Positions 20,716-30,286 of a stretch of 64,000 nucleotides of DNA are shown piece after piece. The DNA comes from Nitrosomonas sp. (lineage in GTDB: Bacteria; Pseudomonadota; Gammaproteobacteria; Burkholderiales; Nitrosomonadaceae), in the NCBI GenBank assembly GCA_016703745.1, contig JADJBK010000006.1, forward strand, positions 1,240,001 to 1,304,000, written 5' to 3'. The notes beneath the pieces are model-generated. The model worked only from the letters and a program-made list of their open reading frames with translations. It did no database searches and was not told the origin of the DNA. Position 1 is the first letter of the stretch, and the number at the start of each line of letters is the position of its first letter. A program made the translations under genes and the position numbers.

Positions 20716-21417
20716 ATGGATGCTGCTCAAGTAATTGCGAAAAAAGATCTGACTGACTGGAAAAAATGGGAATTTGGCGCACTCGATGCTTTCAGATCTA
20801 TGCAGAAAAATGAAGTGGTAGAGCCGTCGACTCCCAAGCCTGCAAAAACCACGCAAAACTCAAATACGTCATCTCGGCAGGGAGCCGTCATTTTACCTAC
20901 AGCGGAGCAAATAGAAATCATCTACCAGCAGGCGCGGGATGAAGGCACGCAGGCAGGCTATCTGGCAGGTAAAGAGCAGGCAGCGCAGGAAAGTGTAACC
21001 GAACGGCAACGTCTGCATTTATTGATTAGCACCTTTGAGCAGGAGCTGGTCAAAATAGACCAGACCATCGCACAGGATATACTGATACTTGTCATGGATC
21101 TTGCCAGAAAGATGGTAGGTCAGACTATTCAGGCTAAACCCGAGTTAGTGCTGTCCGTCATTGAGACTGCACTCCGCCAGTTGCCAATCACTACCCAACC
21201 CTTACGCCTAAAGCTTCACCCACAGGATGCAGTATTGGTTCGAGAACATTTCGTCAGTCAGTCAGCCCATTTGAAATGGGAGATTACAGAAGACGGCCAG
21301 ATCGAACCCGGTGGCTGTCAGGTGGAAAGTGGCGGTTGTGAAGTGGACGCCACTCTGCCCACTCGCTGGCAACGCACGCTGGCGAGTCTGGGGCAAGAAC
21401 AAGCCTGGTTGATATGA
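20716..21417 (+). CDS. fliH: Flagellar export ATPase regulator FliH
   Basis: A 233-residue cytoplasmic protein that dimerises and holds the ATPase FliI at the export gate. The N-terminus has the Trp-containing segment [11 protein letters not shown] (EscN/FliN-binding type). A Gln/Ala/Glu-rich helical middle with small-residue spacing ([17 protein letters not shown], GxxxG-like) and a C-terminal vacuolar-ATPase-E-like domain ([15 protein letters not shown] ... LPTRWQR) follow. The ATG has an AAGGA site. The last four bases overlap fliI (ATGA), so the two are translationally coupled. Confidence 0.93.
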   Translation: MDAAQVIAKKDLTDWKKWEFGALDAFRSMQKNEVVEPSTPKPAKTTQNSNTSSRQGAVILPTAEQIEIIYQQARDEGTQAGYLAGKEQAAQESVTERQRLHLLISTFEQELVKIDQTIAQDILILVMDLARKMVGQTIQAKPELVLSVIETALRQLPITTQPLRLKLHPQDAVLVREHFVSQSAHLKWEITEDGQIEPGGCQVESGGCEVDATLPTRWQRTLASLGQEQAWLI

Positions 21418-22823
21418 TCCCTACCAATATCTGTGCACACACCCCGCTCTGGCAAGATTTTATCCGGAATTGCCAGCAACTGGTCACACCAGTCAATCCT
21501 TATCTGGTTAGCGGCACATTGACCCGTGTTGCCGGCCTGGTAATGGAAGCAGTTGGGTTAAAGCTCGCAGTCGGAACCAGTTGCCTGGTCTTGCTACCTA
21601 ACGGCAATAATGTTACTGCCGAAGTCGTCGGTTTCTCCGGAGAAAGACTGTTCCTGATGCCCTCCAGCGATGTTTACGGACTCGCTCCTGGCGCCAAAGT
21701 TGTTCCTTTGGAATACCTGGGAAATATGCCACATGTTGGTGTCGCACAGCACCCGAGAAGACGCGCGGCAGATCGTACCAAGCATATTCAAGTTGGACAA
21801 GCGTTGCTTGGTCGCGTGCTCAATGGAGTCGGTGAACCGCTGGATCGCGGTGGTATACCCAATTGCGAACACAGCGTACCACTATACAGCCGTCCATTTA
21901 ACCCTCTGGAACGCGCGCCCATTGAGGAAACACTCGATGTCGGGGTACGTGCAATCAATACACTCTTAAGTGTAGGTCGCGGTCAACGTATGGGACTGTT
22001 CGCTGGTAGTGGTGTCGGTAAAAGTGTATTACTTGGCATGATGGCACGCTACACCAGTGCTGATGTCATCGTGGTTGCACTAATTGGCGAGCGTGGTCGA
22101 GAAGTCAAGGAATTCATTGAAAACATCCTCGGTAAGGCAGGACTACAGCGCTCAGTAGTCATTGCCGCGCCCGCAGATACTTCGCCGTTGATGCGTCTTC
22201 AGGGTGCCGCTTATGCCACTGCTGTTGCAGAATACTTCCGTAATGAAGGCAAGCATGTGCTATTGATCATGGACTCATTAACCCGTTTTGCCATGGCGCA
22301 ACGTGAAATTTCTCTGGCAATTGGTGAACCGCCCGCTACCAAGGGTTATCCACCTTCGGTTTTTGCGCGTCTGCCACAGCTCGTTGAGCGAGCTGGCAAT
22401 GGTCGCTTAGGCAGCGGTTCAATCACCGCTTTCTACACCATCTTGACTGAGAATGACGATCCCAATGATCCGATTGCCGATAATGCCCGTGCCATTCTTG
22501 ACGGCCATATTGTGCTGTCCCGTCAGCTGGCGGAAGCCGGCCATTACCCGGCTATCGATATCGAAGCCTCGATCAGCCGTGTGATGCCGAGTATCGTTAC
22601 TTCTCAGCAGCTTGAACGTGCGCAACGCTTCAAGGGGCTATATGCGCGGTATCGTCAGAACCGGGATCTGATCAATGTTGGCGCCTATGTTCCGGGAAGT
22701 GACCTGCAACTAGACCAGGCAATCAAACTTCACCCTGATATGGAATCCTTTCTGCAGCAGGGCATGTTTGAGGCAGCGCACTCTGCTGACAGCATCAACC
22801 AATTTATGCAAATAGCGTTATAA
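21414..22823 (+). CDS. fliI: Flagellum-specific ATPase FliI
   Basis: A 469-residue hexameric ATPase of the F1-beta-like type III secretion family that powers unloading of export substrates. Walker A is [15 protein letters not shown] (near residue 200) and the catalytic Glu region is [11 protein letters not shown]. Walker B is [19 protein letters not shown], followed by [21 protein letters not shown] and [19 protein letters not shown]. All family signatures are intact. It starts within the last codons of fliH and is followed by fliJ after 33 bp. Confidence 0.97.
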   Translation: MIPTNICAHTPLWQDFIRNCQQLVTPVNPYLVSGTLTRVAGLVMEAVGLKLAVGTSCLVLLPNGNNVTAEVVGFSGERLFLMPSSDVYGLAPGAKVVPLEYLGNMPHVGVAQHPRRRAADRTKHIQVGQALLGRVLNGVGEPLDRGGIPNCEHSVPLYSRPFNPLERAPIEETLDVGVRAINTLLSVGRGQRMGLFAGSGVGKSVLLGMMARYTSADVIVVALIGERGREVKEFIENILGKAGLQRSVVIAAPADTSPLMRLQGAAYATAVAEYFRNEGKHVLLIMDSLTRFAMAQREISLAIGEPPATKGYPPSVFARLPQLVERAGNGRLGSGSITAFYTILTENDDPNDPIADNARAILDGHIVLSRQLAEAGHYPAIDIEASISRVMPSIVTSQQLERAQRFKGLYARYRQNRDLINVGAYVPGSDLQLDQAIKLHPDMESFLQQGMFEAAHSADSINQFMQIAL

Positions 22824-22856
22824 ATTTATTCGTCACGTATCCACTAGAAAAATAAA

Positions 22857-23306
22857 ATGGCCACTCCCCGTACTCTGAAGCTATTAACCGATCACGCTCG
22901 CAAACAGACGGATGATAGTGCCATCAAATTAGGCAAGTTGAATCACAAACAACGGGAGTCTGAAAAGACGCTAAAAATGCTGCTGGATTATCGGAAAAGC
23001 TATCAGCAGCAGCTTGCGGAGTATTCCACAAACGCTGTCAACCCGATTCAGTTACGTAATTTCATGGCTTTTATCAGTAAACTGGATGTCGCAATTGCGG
23101 AGCAGCAGAAACTGGTCGCACACACCCATAAAAATACCGCAGCAGGTAGCAGTGAATTTCAGCAGCATCGCCAGAAATTAAAAACCTTTGATACATTGAC
23201 ACAAAAACATGAGCATAAACAGGCAGTTTCTTCGATGAAACACGAACAAAAACAGCAGGATGAACACACAACCCATAACACCAACCGACGTAAATCATCT
23301 TCATGA
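22857..23306 (+). CDS. fliJ: Flagellar export protein FliJ
   Basis: A 149-residue, almost wholly helical, Lys/Gln-rich protein with a long coiled coil (about residues 10-120). The pattern matches FliJ, the central stalk that couples FliI to the export gate FlhA. The conserved beginnings RTLKLLTDHARKQTDD and QLRNFMAFISKLDVAIAEQQ are present. The identification rests on position between fliI and fliK as much as on sequence, since FliJ proteins diverge strongly. The C-terminus (QKQQDEHTTHNTNRRKSSS) is hydrophilic and disordered. Confidence 0.9.
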   Translation: MATPRTLKLLTDHARKQTDDSAIKLGKLNHKQRESEKTLKMLLDYRKSYQQQLAEYSTNAVNPIQLRNFMAFISKLDVAIAEQQKLVAHTHKNTAAGSSEFQQHRQKLKTFDTLTQKHEHKQAVSSMKHEQKQQDEHTTHNTNRRKSSS

Positions 23307-23334
23307 TTGATGGCATGAAAATTACTGAAAAATC

Positions 23335-24456
23335 GTGTCTATCCTTTTTCTAAAAAATATTATGCTAAATTTATCTTTGCCACCAACTCCACAACCGTCC
23401 TCCGGCAATGTCAGGAACACGGTCAGCCCAACTACGCCTACTCCGCCTGTTTCCGAGCAACATCAGGATCAAGATCAAGTTTTTAAAAATGTGCTGAAAG
23501 ATGCTGAGCAAGGAGCGGCTGCAGCAGAACAAAATGATGTCACCACAGAATCGATTACTACGGATGAAGCATCAGTAGTCATAAGCGCTAACTCTGCTAT
23601 CATTCTGTCAGAAAACGTGATTATCAATCCGGTAATACCTCTAGCATCAGGAAGGTTATCTACCACTCAGCCTGGTATCAACAACTTTGCCACTCAGCTG
23701 AAAACGAAAGCACCCATAACAGAGCAATCCGACTTTTTTATTAGCAATCCATCTAGTACAAAAACGCTGCCACCGAATTGGGCAACCAATCCGGTTTATT
23801 CCACATCATTAAAACTGAGTCAATCAGCGCTCGCCGGCACCTCATTGTCGAATACAGATACCGGTATATCTACCCCAGCATCAAAACTGATAGAGCCTCT
23901 GCCTTACATTAGTATGGTTGTGGATAACGCAGCAATGCTAACTGATAATGGCAAGGTCTCACCACTATCAAATTCATCAATGAATCCCTCTCTAGCAACA
24001 GAGACCAGCGTATCCATGTCCACCACATTAAGCAACCCAGCCTGGCCAGATGAATTTGGACATAAAATCAAGTGGATGGCTACACAACAACTGCAGACAG
24101 CAGAATTGAAACTTCATCCCGCACATCTCGGACCCATCGAGGTTCTATTGAAAATTACGACAGAACAGGGAATACAGCAACTAACCGCGCAGTTTACATC
24201 GCAGAATCTGCTGGTACGCGAAACTATTGAAGCAAATTTACCAAGATTACGCGAAATCATGGCGGAAAGCGGCATTACCTTAGCTGGCGCCTCCGTTGGA
24301 GCAGACACTCCTCGCCAGGGCGGGCAAAACTCACAGCAGACACCTGCCCACCCGTATCCATCATCAGGCAGTAAAGATCCAAGCAGCACAAATATCCGGC
24401 ATGAGTCTGGCCAAATGGCCATTAGTCAAATGAGCATTATCAACACATTTGCTTAA
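23335..24456 (+). CDS. fliK: Flagellar hook-length control protein FliK (second copy)
   Basis: A 373-residue protein with a long Ser/Thr/Pro-rich ruler region (about residues 10-240) and a C-terminal Flg_hook domain. That domain starts near PDEFGHKIKWMATQQLQTAELKLHPAHLGPIEVLL and contains QGIQQLTAQFTSQNLLVRETIEANLPRLREIMAESGITLAGASV. This is the classic FliK fold, so this copy is the likely canonical hook-length regulator at the end of the fliF operon. The start is GTG 23335 or ATG 23362. It converges with the glutaredoxin-like gene across a 164-bp gap without an obvious terminator. Confidence 0.92.
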   Translation: MSILFLKNIMLNLSLPPTPQPSSGNVRNTVSPTTPTPPVSEQHQDQDQVFKNVLKDAEQGAAAAEQNDVTTESITTDEASVVISANSAIILSENVIINPVIPLASGRLSTTQPGINNFATQLKTKAPITEQSDFFISNPSSTKTLPPNWATNPVYSTSLKLSQSALAGTSLSNTDTGISTPASKLIEPLPYISMVVDNAAMLTDNGKVSPLSNSSMNPSLATETSVSMSTTLSNPAWPDEFGHKIKWMATQQLQTAELKLHPAHLGPIEVLLKITTEQGIQQLTAQFTSQNLLVRETIEANLPRLREIMAESGITLAGASVGADTPRQGGQNSQQTPAHPYPSSGSKDPSSTNIRHESGQMAISQMSIINTFA

Positions 24457-24620
24457 GTGGGCTTTAAGAAACCATCTCTCCCGGCATCATCATGATGAGC
24501 GAGTTATGATGGCTAGTGATCAGATCAGGACAGATACAATTGTCAGGGTAGTTAATTGGCAAACTGATATTCCCACAGCCAAAAACCACACCGCAAGCAA
24601 ACGTATAAGTTGCCGCTCTC

Positions 24621-24878
24621 CTAATTTCTGGAAAGGTGATGACTTACCAAGGAAAGATCAAGATGGTAGTGACATAGTTCTTTATTTTCTTCTGGCGCAA
24701 ACAGGACTGGTACACGTTCATTATATAATTCAGCAAGACTCGGATCAAGATCAATGTCAATAATTTCCAGTTGAAACTGGCTGTTCTTTTGCAGTGATTG
24801 CAGGGCAATGATCATTGCCTCACAAAGATGACATTCCTGCCTCGCATAAACAACCAGTTTCTTTATCTGATCATGCAT
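24621..24878 (-). CDS. Glutaredoxin-family thiol protein
   Basis: An 85-residue thioredoxin-fold protein with an N-terminal beta strand (KLVVYARQ), the redox motif CHLC, and a VPVLFAPEENKEL segment carrying the cis-proline loop. It belongs to the DUF836/YruB-like short glutaredoxin group found beside mucD-type operons. It lies 11 bp downstream of the Do-like protease on the same strand and is probably the last gene of the rpoE-rseA-degQ operon. Its partner and substrate are not known. Confidence 0.85.
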   Translation of the reverse strand: MHDQIKKLVVYARQECHLCEAMIIALQSLQKNSQFQLEIIDIDLDPSLAELYNERVPVLFAPEENKELCHYHLDLSLVSHHLSRN

Positions 24879-24889
24879 ACAAAAAATAA

Positions 24890-26386
24890 TTATTTATCTA
24901 CTAGAATTGAAATAAAGGTCGTTTTATCCCCACGACGCACCAGCAGAGCAATATGGCGACCCTGCTCAGTTTTATCCAGTAATTTATTAAATTGCTCAAC
25001 AGATTTAATATCCTGATCATTAATACCGAGTATTACATCGCCGCTCAGGATACCCGCACTTCCAGCCATGCCTGCCACTACGTCTTCAACCAGCAACCCA
25101 TTTTCGATACCTAATTGCTTTTTCTGTGCATCTGTTAATTCCTTAAGAAAAAGTCCGAGTCGATTTGCATTCTCACTGGGCTTATTTTGTCCCCGCTGAA
25201 TAACAACAGTATCTTCTCCTGGCATTTCACCAACCTTGATTGTCAGGTTTTTGGTTGATCCGTTACGCCACACCTGTATACTAGTTTTAGAACCTGGTTT
25301 GGTATTACCAACCAAGCGTGGTAAATCGCTGGATGCAACCACTTCCTGATCATCAAATTTCAGGATAACATCTCTTGCCCTGATACCCGCTTTATCAGCA
25401 GGTCCATCTTTTTCTGTTGAAACCACCAATGCTCCTCGAGGCTTATCAAGATTAAACGACTCCGCGAGCTCCTCCGTTATTTCCTGGATCATCACTCCAA
25501 TTTTTCCACGGGAAACCTTCCCATACTCTCTGAGTTGCTTGGCTATATTGGTCGCAACATCAATTGGAATAGCGAACGATAAGCCCATGAATCCCCCGGT
25601 ACGGCTATATATCTGGGAATTAATTCCAACCACCTCACCCTGCATATTGAACAACGGACCACCAGAATTACCCGGATTAATTGCGACATCTGTCTGAATA
25701 AATGGCACATAATTTTCCTGAGCAAGCGAGCGTCCTTTTGCGCTGACAATTCCTGCGGTCACACTACTTTCAAAACCGAATGGCGCTCCAATAGCAACCA
25801 CCCATTCTCCAACTTTGAGTTTATCAGGATCACCTTGTTTAACGATGGGAAGATTACTGGCTTCTATCTTAATCAACGCAACATCAGACTTCTTATCCGC
25901 GCCAATTACCGTAGCTTTAAATTCACGCTTATCAGCGAGTTTTACAGTTATTTGGCTTGCAGATTCAACAACATGCGCATTAGTAAGTATATAACCATCT
26001 CCACTAACAATAAAACCCGATCCCAGCGAACGAGATTCATGTTTTCGGGGGCCTGAGTAAGGCTGCATATAACGCCGGAAAAAATCATGAAATGGCGAAT
26101 CTTCCGGTAAATTGGGGATTTTGGGGAAGAATTGTTCTGCACCTGTCTGCTGCGTCTGTATCGTGCTGATATTGACAACGGCCTGCCCTTGTGATTCGAC
26201 TAGCCGGGTAAAGTCTGGCAGCACCGACACCTCTTTTGCCAGTAACGGTAGTGATAACAGCAGCATCACCATGCTCGAGCAATAGAACCTCCAACCAATT
26301 CGGTGTAATTGTGTCATTTGTTTTTTACAAAATGCCTTTCCATAATGAGCAGAAGGTAACAAACTAAATTTACGCAAAAATTTCAT
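24890..26386 (-). CDS. Do-family periplasmic serine protease (DegQ/MucD type)
   Basis: A roughly 498-residue HtrA protease and chaperone for envelope protein quality control. A hydrophobic signal segment (VMLLLSLPLLA) precedes the mature part. The catalytic triad is His in ILTNAHVV, Asp in KSDVALIKI and Ser in NPGNSGGPLF. Two PDZ domains follow (about residues 300-390 and 410-495, with GIRARDVILKFDD and GILSGDVILGIND). The frame extends to a TTG at 26410. ATG 26386 and ATG 26317 are both possible starts, and the latter would give a shorter, more ordinary signal peptide. It sits downstream of the sigma/anti-sigma pair, as in mucD loci. Confidence 0.92.
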   Translation of the reverse strand: MKFLRKFSLLPSAHYGKAFCKKQMTQLHRIGWRFYCSSMVMLLLSLPLLAKEVSVLPDFTRLVESQGQAVVNISTIQTQQTGAEQFFPKIPNLPEDSPFHDFFRRYMQPYSGPRKHESRSLGSGFIVSGDGYILTNAHVVESASQITVKLADKREFKATVIGADKKSDVALIKIEASNLPIVKQGDPDKLKVGEWVVAIGAPFGFESSVTAGIVSAKGRSLAQENYVPFIQTDVAINPGNSGGPLFNMQGEVVGINSQIYSRTGGFMGLSFAIPIDVATNIAKQLREYGKVSRGKIGVMIQEITEELAESFNLDKPRGALVVSTEKDGPADKAGIRARDVILKFDDQEVVASSDLPRLVGNTKPGSKTSIQVWRNGSTKNLTIKVGEMPGEDTVVIQRGQNKPSENANRLGLFLKELTDAQKKQLGIENGLLVEDVVAGMAGSAGILSGDVILGINDQDIKSVEQFNKLLDKTEQGRHIALLVRRGDKTTFISILVDK

Positions 26387-26429
26387 ATCTGCAACTGTCA
26401 GTTGACCCAAAATATTTTGTCTTGATATA

Positions 26430-26452
26430 TTTTGGATATGTTATATCCAAAA
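26430..26452. repeat. Ten-bp perfect hairpin between anti-sigma and protease genes
   Basis: TTTTGGATAT and ATATCCAAAA are separated by three bases, in the gap between the anti-sigma gene and the Do-like protease. Transcribed on the minus strand it could form a stable A/T-rich hairpin that attenuates or processes the operon message. No U-run follows, so a full terminator is doubtful. Confidence 0.5.
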
Positions 26453-26507
26453 CTTGAAATACAGGAAAGACTGTAGTGGTTTACGCACTACATAACTCAT
26501 CAGTTCA

Positions 26508-27104
26508 TCAATCGCCCGAAGGGACAGATTTCACTGATGTTTGCGGTATTTGCGGCATATTAATTTGATTAGCATGATTATTATAAGGGCGATTAATCAC
26601 ACCACCATGAGAAAATCCTTTGTAAACAAAAGGAAAATCTGCACGATTAAAATCGATTGATGTCGGAAGGTGTGGATAACCTGGCGGCGGCAGGAAGGTC
26701 ACCGAATGATTATCCGCATCTGTCGATCGCCTCTCCGTCTTGTCAACAACCAGCATTTCCTGTTGAACAGGGCGGGTATCAATAGATACAGAAACCATCC
26801 AGCCAATTGCAAGGATAGCAATCGAGGCTGCAGCTGAAAAGCCGAGTAATTTCGATCTGTTTGTTGGATAAATCTTATTATGCCGAGGTGCTATCAACGT
26901 TGGTTCACTAGTCAATTGCTGACGAACCTTCCCAGAAATATCAAAATTAGAAATGAAAGCTGGCTGACGCAATGCTTCACCAATTATATGGTAATCCGCC
27001 CACCGGGCAAGCATCTCGTCATCTTTCCCGATCAATTTGATAAATTCACCTGCTTCATCATCACCAAGCTCACCGTCAACCAAATCTGAAAGTTTATTAT
27101 TCAC
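26508..27104 (-). CDS. rseA: Anti-sigma-E factor (RseA/MucA family)
   Basis: A roughly 198-residue single-pass inner-membrane protein. The N-terminal cytoplasmic domain (KLSDLVDGELGDDEAGEFIKLI, MLARWADYHIIGEALR) is the sigma-binding RseA fold. A membrane helix follows (LLGFSAAASIAILAIGWMVSV, about residues 83-103), then a periplasmic tail rich in Pro and Asn. It should hold the upstream sigma factor inactive until envelope stress triggers its proteolysis. The frame begins at ATG 27125 inside the sigma gene, but the GTG at 27104 has a well-placed AGAGG site and gives the usual N-terminus. No rseB is seen between it and the protease. Confidence 0.87.
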   Translation of the reverse strand: MNNKLSDLVDGELGDDEAGEFIKLIGKDDEMLARWADYHIIGEALRQPAFISNFDISGKVRQQLTSEPTLIAPRHNKIYPTNRSKLLGFSAAASIAILAIGWMVSVSIDTRPVQQEMLVVDKTERRSTDADNHSVTFLPPPGYPHLPTSIDFNRADFPFVYKGFSHGGVINRPYNNHANQINMPQIPQTSVKSVPSGD

Positions 27105-27118
27105 AATGACACCTCTTT

Positions 27119-27721
27119 CTACCATCTTTTATTTTTGTCCGTACCCAACAGAGGGCGTAATTTTTCAGCTACAGCCTCGCGTGCCCTGAATATCCTGGAA
27201 CGCACCGTACCTATTGGACAGCCCATAATATTAGCAATTTCTTCATAACCCAGCCCTTCTATTTCTCTGAGAATAATCGCGGTACGCAATTCCTCTGGCA
27301 AGGCATCTAGTGACTGATTTACGGTAAGAGCAACTTGTTTACCCATTAGTTCACTCTCAGGCGTATTCATTTCACGCAGCGCGTCCGCTCCCTCAAAATT
27401 CTCTGCATCCTCATTGTCAAAATTGTTGATTGTGGTTGGTGCCTTACGCCCTTGTGATACCAGAAAATTTTTTGCTGTATTGATTCCGATTCTGTATAAC
27501 CAAGTATAAAAAGCACTATCACCACGAAAAGAGGGAAGTGCGCGATAAGCTTTGATAAATGTTTCCTGCGCGATATCTTCTACCTCGGCCTGATCGCGTA
27601 TGAATTGCGACAGTAATCGCGCCAATCTACGCTGATATTTAATCACTAAAAGGTCAAAAGCATGCTTATCACCCCGCTGCACCCTTTCAACCAGTTGTTG
27701 GTCGATCTCGCGGTCACTCAT
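27119..27721 (-). CDS. rpoE: RNA polymerase sigma factor RpoE (AlgU-type, ECF)
   Basis: A 200-residue extracytoplasmic-function sigma factor. Region 2 (FDLLVIKYQRRLARLLSQFI, EDIAQETFIKAYRALPSF, FYTWLYRIGINTAKNFL) and region 4 (LPEELRTAIILREIEGLGYEEIANIMGCPIGTVRSRIFRARE) are complete. It directs transcription of envelope-stress genes and is probably autoregulated. The frame has a TTG further upstream, but the ATG at 27721 (MSDREIDQQL) has a GGAAG site and matches AlgU/RpoE proteins. It is the first gene of the operon with the anti-sigma factor and protease. I did not find a convincing sigma-E promoter upstream. Confidence 0.96.
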   Translation of the reverse strand: MSDREIDQQLVERVQRGDKHAFDLLVIKYQRRLARLLSQFIRDQAEVEDIAQETFIKAYRALPSFRGDSAFYTWLYRIGINTAKNFLVSQGRKAPTTINNFDNEDAENFEGADALREMNTPESELMGKQVALTVNQSLDALPEELRTAIILREIEGLGYEEIANIMGCPIGTVRSRIFRAREAVAEKLRPLLGTDKNKRW

Positions 27722-27917
27722 ACCAGTTACTTCCAAAATAGATACTCAGAATTGTCCCCGTTAAAAACTATACCTTGACACCCAATCCAAACCTGACTCA
27801 ATCAAGTGCAATCTGACCCTGCATTCTATGGGGAAATAAAAATGCGCCAGTATACTCTATAGCAGCACTATTTCTTCAGACAGATGACCAGGCCAAATCG
27901 CCAGTCTATAAACAAAA

Positions 27918-28202
27918 ATGAAAAATATTCTTGTTACGGATGGACTGGACTACATTGATAGTCATACAGTTGTGATGTTGCTGGAAGTGATCAAGGCGTT
28001 TGAGAAAGTCAGTAAAAAAACCGCCCTGTGTCACCGGCGCATGAAGAGCCGGAAATCTTGAACAGATTCGAGCCAATCGTCGAAAGCAGGACAATTTCCC
28101 GACTGAGCCTGCCAGCATGACCTCTACGCCATGATGGACACCATACGGAAGTGGCGAGTGACTTTGCGCACTCAGAATGTTATGGATAGAAACACACAGT
28201 GA
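27918..28202 (+). pseudogene. Decayed galE-like (UDP-glucose 4-epimerase) remnant
   Basis: In one plus-strand frame, 24 codons starting ATG read MKNILVTDGLDYIDSHTVVM, like the NAD-binding N-terminus of GalE (VTGGxGYIGSH), but with several glycines changed to Asp. It then jumps directly to VIKAFEKVSKKT, a GalE segment from near the C-terminus. After two in-frame stops the same frame continues with SKAGQF and HDLYAMMDTIRKW, the end of GalE (family form: SKAxxxLGW, then DLxxMxxDxWRW). About two thirds of the gene is missing, and the glycine motif and the terminal Trp are lost. It sits between rpoE and pmbA. A longer minus-strand ORF over it has no family match that I can see. Confidence 0.72.
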
Positions 28203-28221
28203 GGCAGGGCATATCCAGATT

Positions 28222-29589
28222 CTAGCTTCCCGCAATCGTCATCCGATCGATCATTAAGGCGCCACATTGCCGGGAACCGCGAACAATCACCTCATCACCC
28301 ACTGCAATGATGCCACGGTACATGGTTTGCAGGTTGCCCGCAATAGTAATTTCCTCGACGGGAAAGCAGATTTCCCCCTGCTCCACCCAAAATCCGGCAG
28401 CGCCTTGTGAATAATCACCAGTTACCAAGTTGACACCATGGCCGAGCAGCTCGGTAACCAACAATCCTTTGTCCATTTTTTTGAGTAATGCCCTGAAGGA
28501 TAGTGGCGCATCATTTTTCAGGATTAGATTGTGATTGCCACCGGCATTACCGGTTGAGTGCATACCCAATTTTCGCGCAGCATAACTTCCCAAAAAATAA
28601 CCTTGGACGACACCATTTTCTACAACCTTGCGCGCGTGCGTGGCCACACCATCATCATCGAAAGAATGACTCGCCAGTCCCTTGATTAAATGCGGAGACT
28701 CATCAAGCTGAATATTCTTCGGAAAGACTGGCTTACCAATACTGTCAAGTAAGAAAGATGATTTGCGGTAGAGATTCGAGCCGCTAATAGCCTGAACGAA
28801 ATAACCAAGCAGACTTGGGGCAATCAATGCATCAAACAGCACGGATGCCTCGCAGGTTGCAATTTTTCGGGCACCCAACCGCGCGAGGCTGCGCTGACCA
28901 GCCTTCTGACCAACCGTATTAATGTGTTCAAGATCATCCCGCGCTCGCGCCACGCTATACCAGTAATCACGTTGCATACTGTTTTCTTCACCCGCGATGA
29001 CGGCGCAGCTGATACCGTGACTGGAAGATGGATACCCACCAATGAAACCAAGGCTGTTGGCATAGACAAATTGCGCCGCACTGACAGACACACTCGCCCC
29101 CTCGGAGTTAACGATACGCTTATCGACTGCCAGCGCCGCTGCCTCGCATTGTTTCGCCATTTCAATAGCTTGCTCGACAGGCAATGACCAAGGGTGATAC
29201 AAATCAAGATCAGGGAAGCTCGTTGCCAGTAAATCGGCTTCCGCCAATCCGGCGAAGCTATCTGCTGACGTATAGCGTGCAATGTCCAACGCGGCGGAAA
29301 CAGTTTCTTCAATGGCTTTAGGAGAAAAATCACTGCTGCTGGCATTGCCACGATTCTGTCCAATGTAAACCGTTACAGAAAGTCCTTTATCGCGTGTATA
29401 TTCAATGGTCTCCACCTCACCCATACGGGCAGTCACATTTTGCCCGCTACCCTCAGAAATATGTGTTTCGCAAGCACTTGCCCCACCCTTTTTGGCCAGC
29501 TTCAGAATGGTAGCAGCGATGTCCTGTAGAATTTCAGGGCCACATGCAAAAATTTGCGTAGATTCAGTTTTGTCTATTGAATTATTCAT
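28222..29589 (-). CDS. pmbA: Metalloprotease PmbA/TldE
   Basis: A 455-residue cytoplasmic protein of the TldD/TldE (U62) family. The N-terminal domain has the motif ENVTARMGEVETIEYTRDKGLSVTVYIG in variant form (residues 49-80). The C-terminal part has VLFDALIAPSLLG, DDDGVATHA, YAARKLGMHSTGNAGG and VTGDYSQGAAGFWVE. TldD/TldE act together in peptide maturation (microcin B17, and degradation of unfolded or CcdA-type peptides). TldE lacks the zinc HExxH site of TldD, consistent with this sequence. It is divergent from the darP-like gene, separated by 23 bp from its TTG start. Confidence 0.95.
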   Translation of the reverse strand: MNNSIDKTESTQIFACGPEILQDIAATILKLAKKGGASACETHISEGSGQNVTARMGEVETIEYTRDKGLSVTVYIGQNRGNASSSDFSPKAIEETVSAALDIARYTSADSFAGLAEADLLATSFPDLDLYHPWSLPVEQAIEMAKQCEAAALAVDKRIVNSEGASVSVSAAQFVYANSLGFIGGYPSSSHGISCAVIAGEENSMQRDYWYSVARARDDLEHINTVGQKAGQRSLARLGARKIATCEASVLFDALIAPSLLGYFVQAISGSNLYRKSSFLLDSIGKPVFPKNIQLDESPHLIKGLASHSFDDDGVATHARKVVENGVVQGYFLGSYAARKLGMHSTGNAGGNHNLILKNDAPLSFRALLKKMDKGLLVTELLGHGVNLVTGDYSQGAAGFWVEQGEICFPVEEITIAGNLQTMYRGIIAVGDEVIVRGSRQCGALMIDRMTIAGS

Positions 29590-29612
29590 GAAATTGGTAG
29601 TAGGCAGCCGGT

Positions 29613-30263
29613 TTGAGTGACAATTACAAGCGATGTTACTTCAAAGCGCGTTATGATAACAGTTTCTCGAATACTGACGCCGTGTCTACTCATCAAAAGC
29701 ATAAAAATCAACTGCAAACGGACCAGAACATATCCGTCGAAGACAATATCGATTCTGGCCCGAGCAAAACGCGCGTCAAACAACAAATGCACGACCTGCA
29801 AGCGTTAGGAGAGCAGCTGACTCAACTGAATCCAGAACAGCTGCAACAGCTTGATTTACCTGATATCCTAATGGAAGCATTGCTGGAAGCCCGCCACATC
29901 AGTAAACATGGCGCGCGCAGGCGTCAAATGCAATTTATTGGCAAATGGATGCGTGCGATTGATCCACTGCCAGTTCAGGAAAAACTGAATGAATGGCAGC
30001 AATCCAGCGCCAGTCACACTGCCTGGCTACATCGTCTTGAAAAATGGCGGGAGAGATTATTAAGTGATGAAACCGCGCTAACTAAATTTTCCGAGGCTTA
30101 TCCGCAGACAAATATCCAACAATTACGTACTTTGCTGCGCAATGTGCAGCACGAGCGACTTGCCAATAAACCCCCGAAGAATTTCCGACTCCTGTTCAAA
30201 TTGTTGCGTGAAATTATTCCACAAAAAACTGAATCAAATCTCGATCAGGACTCCGGGGACTAA
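29613..30263 (+). CDS. Ribosome biogenesis factor DarP/YjgA (DUF615)
   Basis: A helical basic protein of up to 216 residues that binds late 50S assembly intermediates in related bacteria. The conserved region starts near residue 49 with SGPSKTRVKQQMHDLQALGEQLT and includes EALLEARHISKHGARRRQMQFIGKWMR, a hallmark of the family, and a C-terminal RTLLRNVQHERLANKPPKNFRLLFKLLREI. The N-terminal 45 residues are poorly conserved. The start is uncertain: TTG 29613 is the only near-upstream codon and GTG 29682 is an alternative. It diverges from pmbA, an arrangement common in proteobacteria. Confidence 0.85.
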   Translation: MSDNYKRCYFKARYDNSFSNTDAVSTHQKHKNQLQTDQNISVEDNIDSGPSKTRVKQQMHDLQALGEQLTQLNPEQLQQLDLPDILMEALLEARHISKHGARRRQMQFIGKWMRAIDPLPVQEKLNEWQQSSASHTAWLHRLEKWRERLLSDETALTKFSEAYPQTNIQQLRTLLRNVQHERLANKPPKNFRLLFKLLREIIPQKTESNLDQDSGD

Positions 30264-30286
30264 CTATTTTTTATGAGAATATACAA

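Noticed and set aside
27722..27850. Autoregulatory sigma-E promoter upstream of rpoE
   Set aside because: A TCTGA-like -10 is present but no GAACTT -35 lies at the right spacing.
27906..28235. 109-residue minus-strand ORF between rpoE and pmbA
   Set aside because: The plus strand of the same region shows a clear galE remnant, which explains the sequence better. The minus ORF has no recognisable family.
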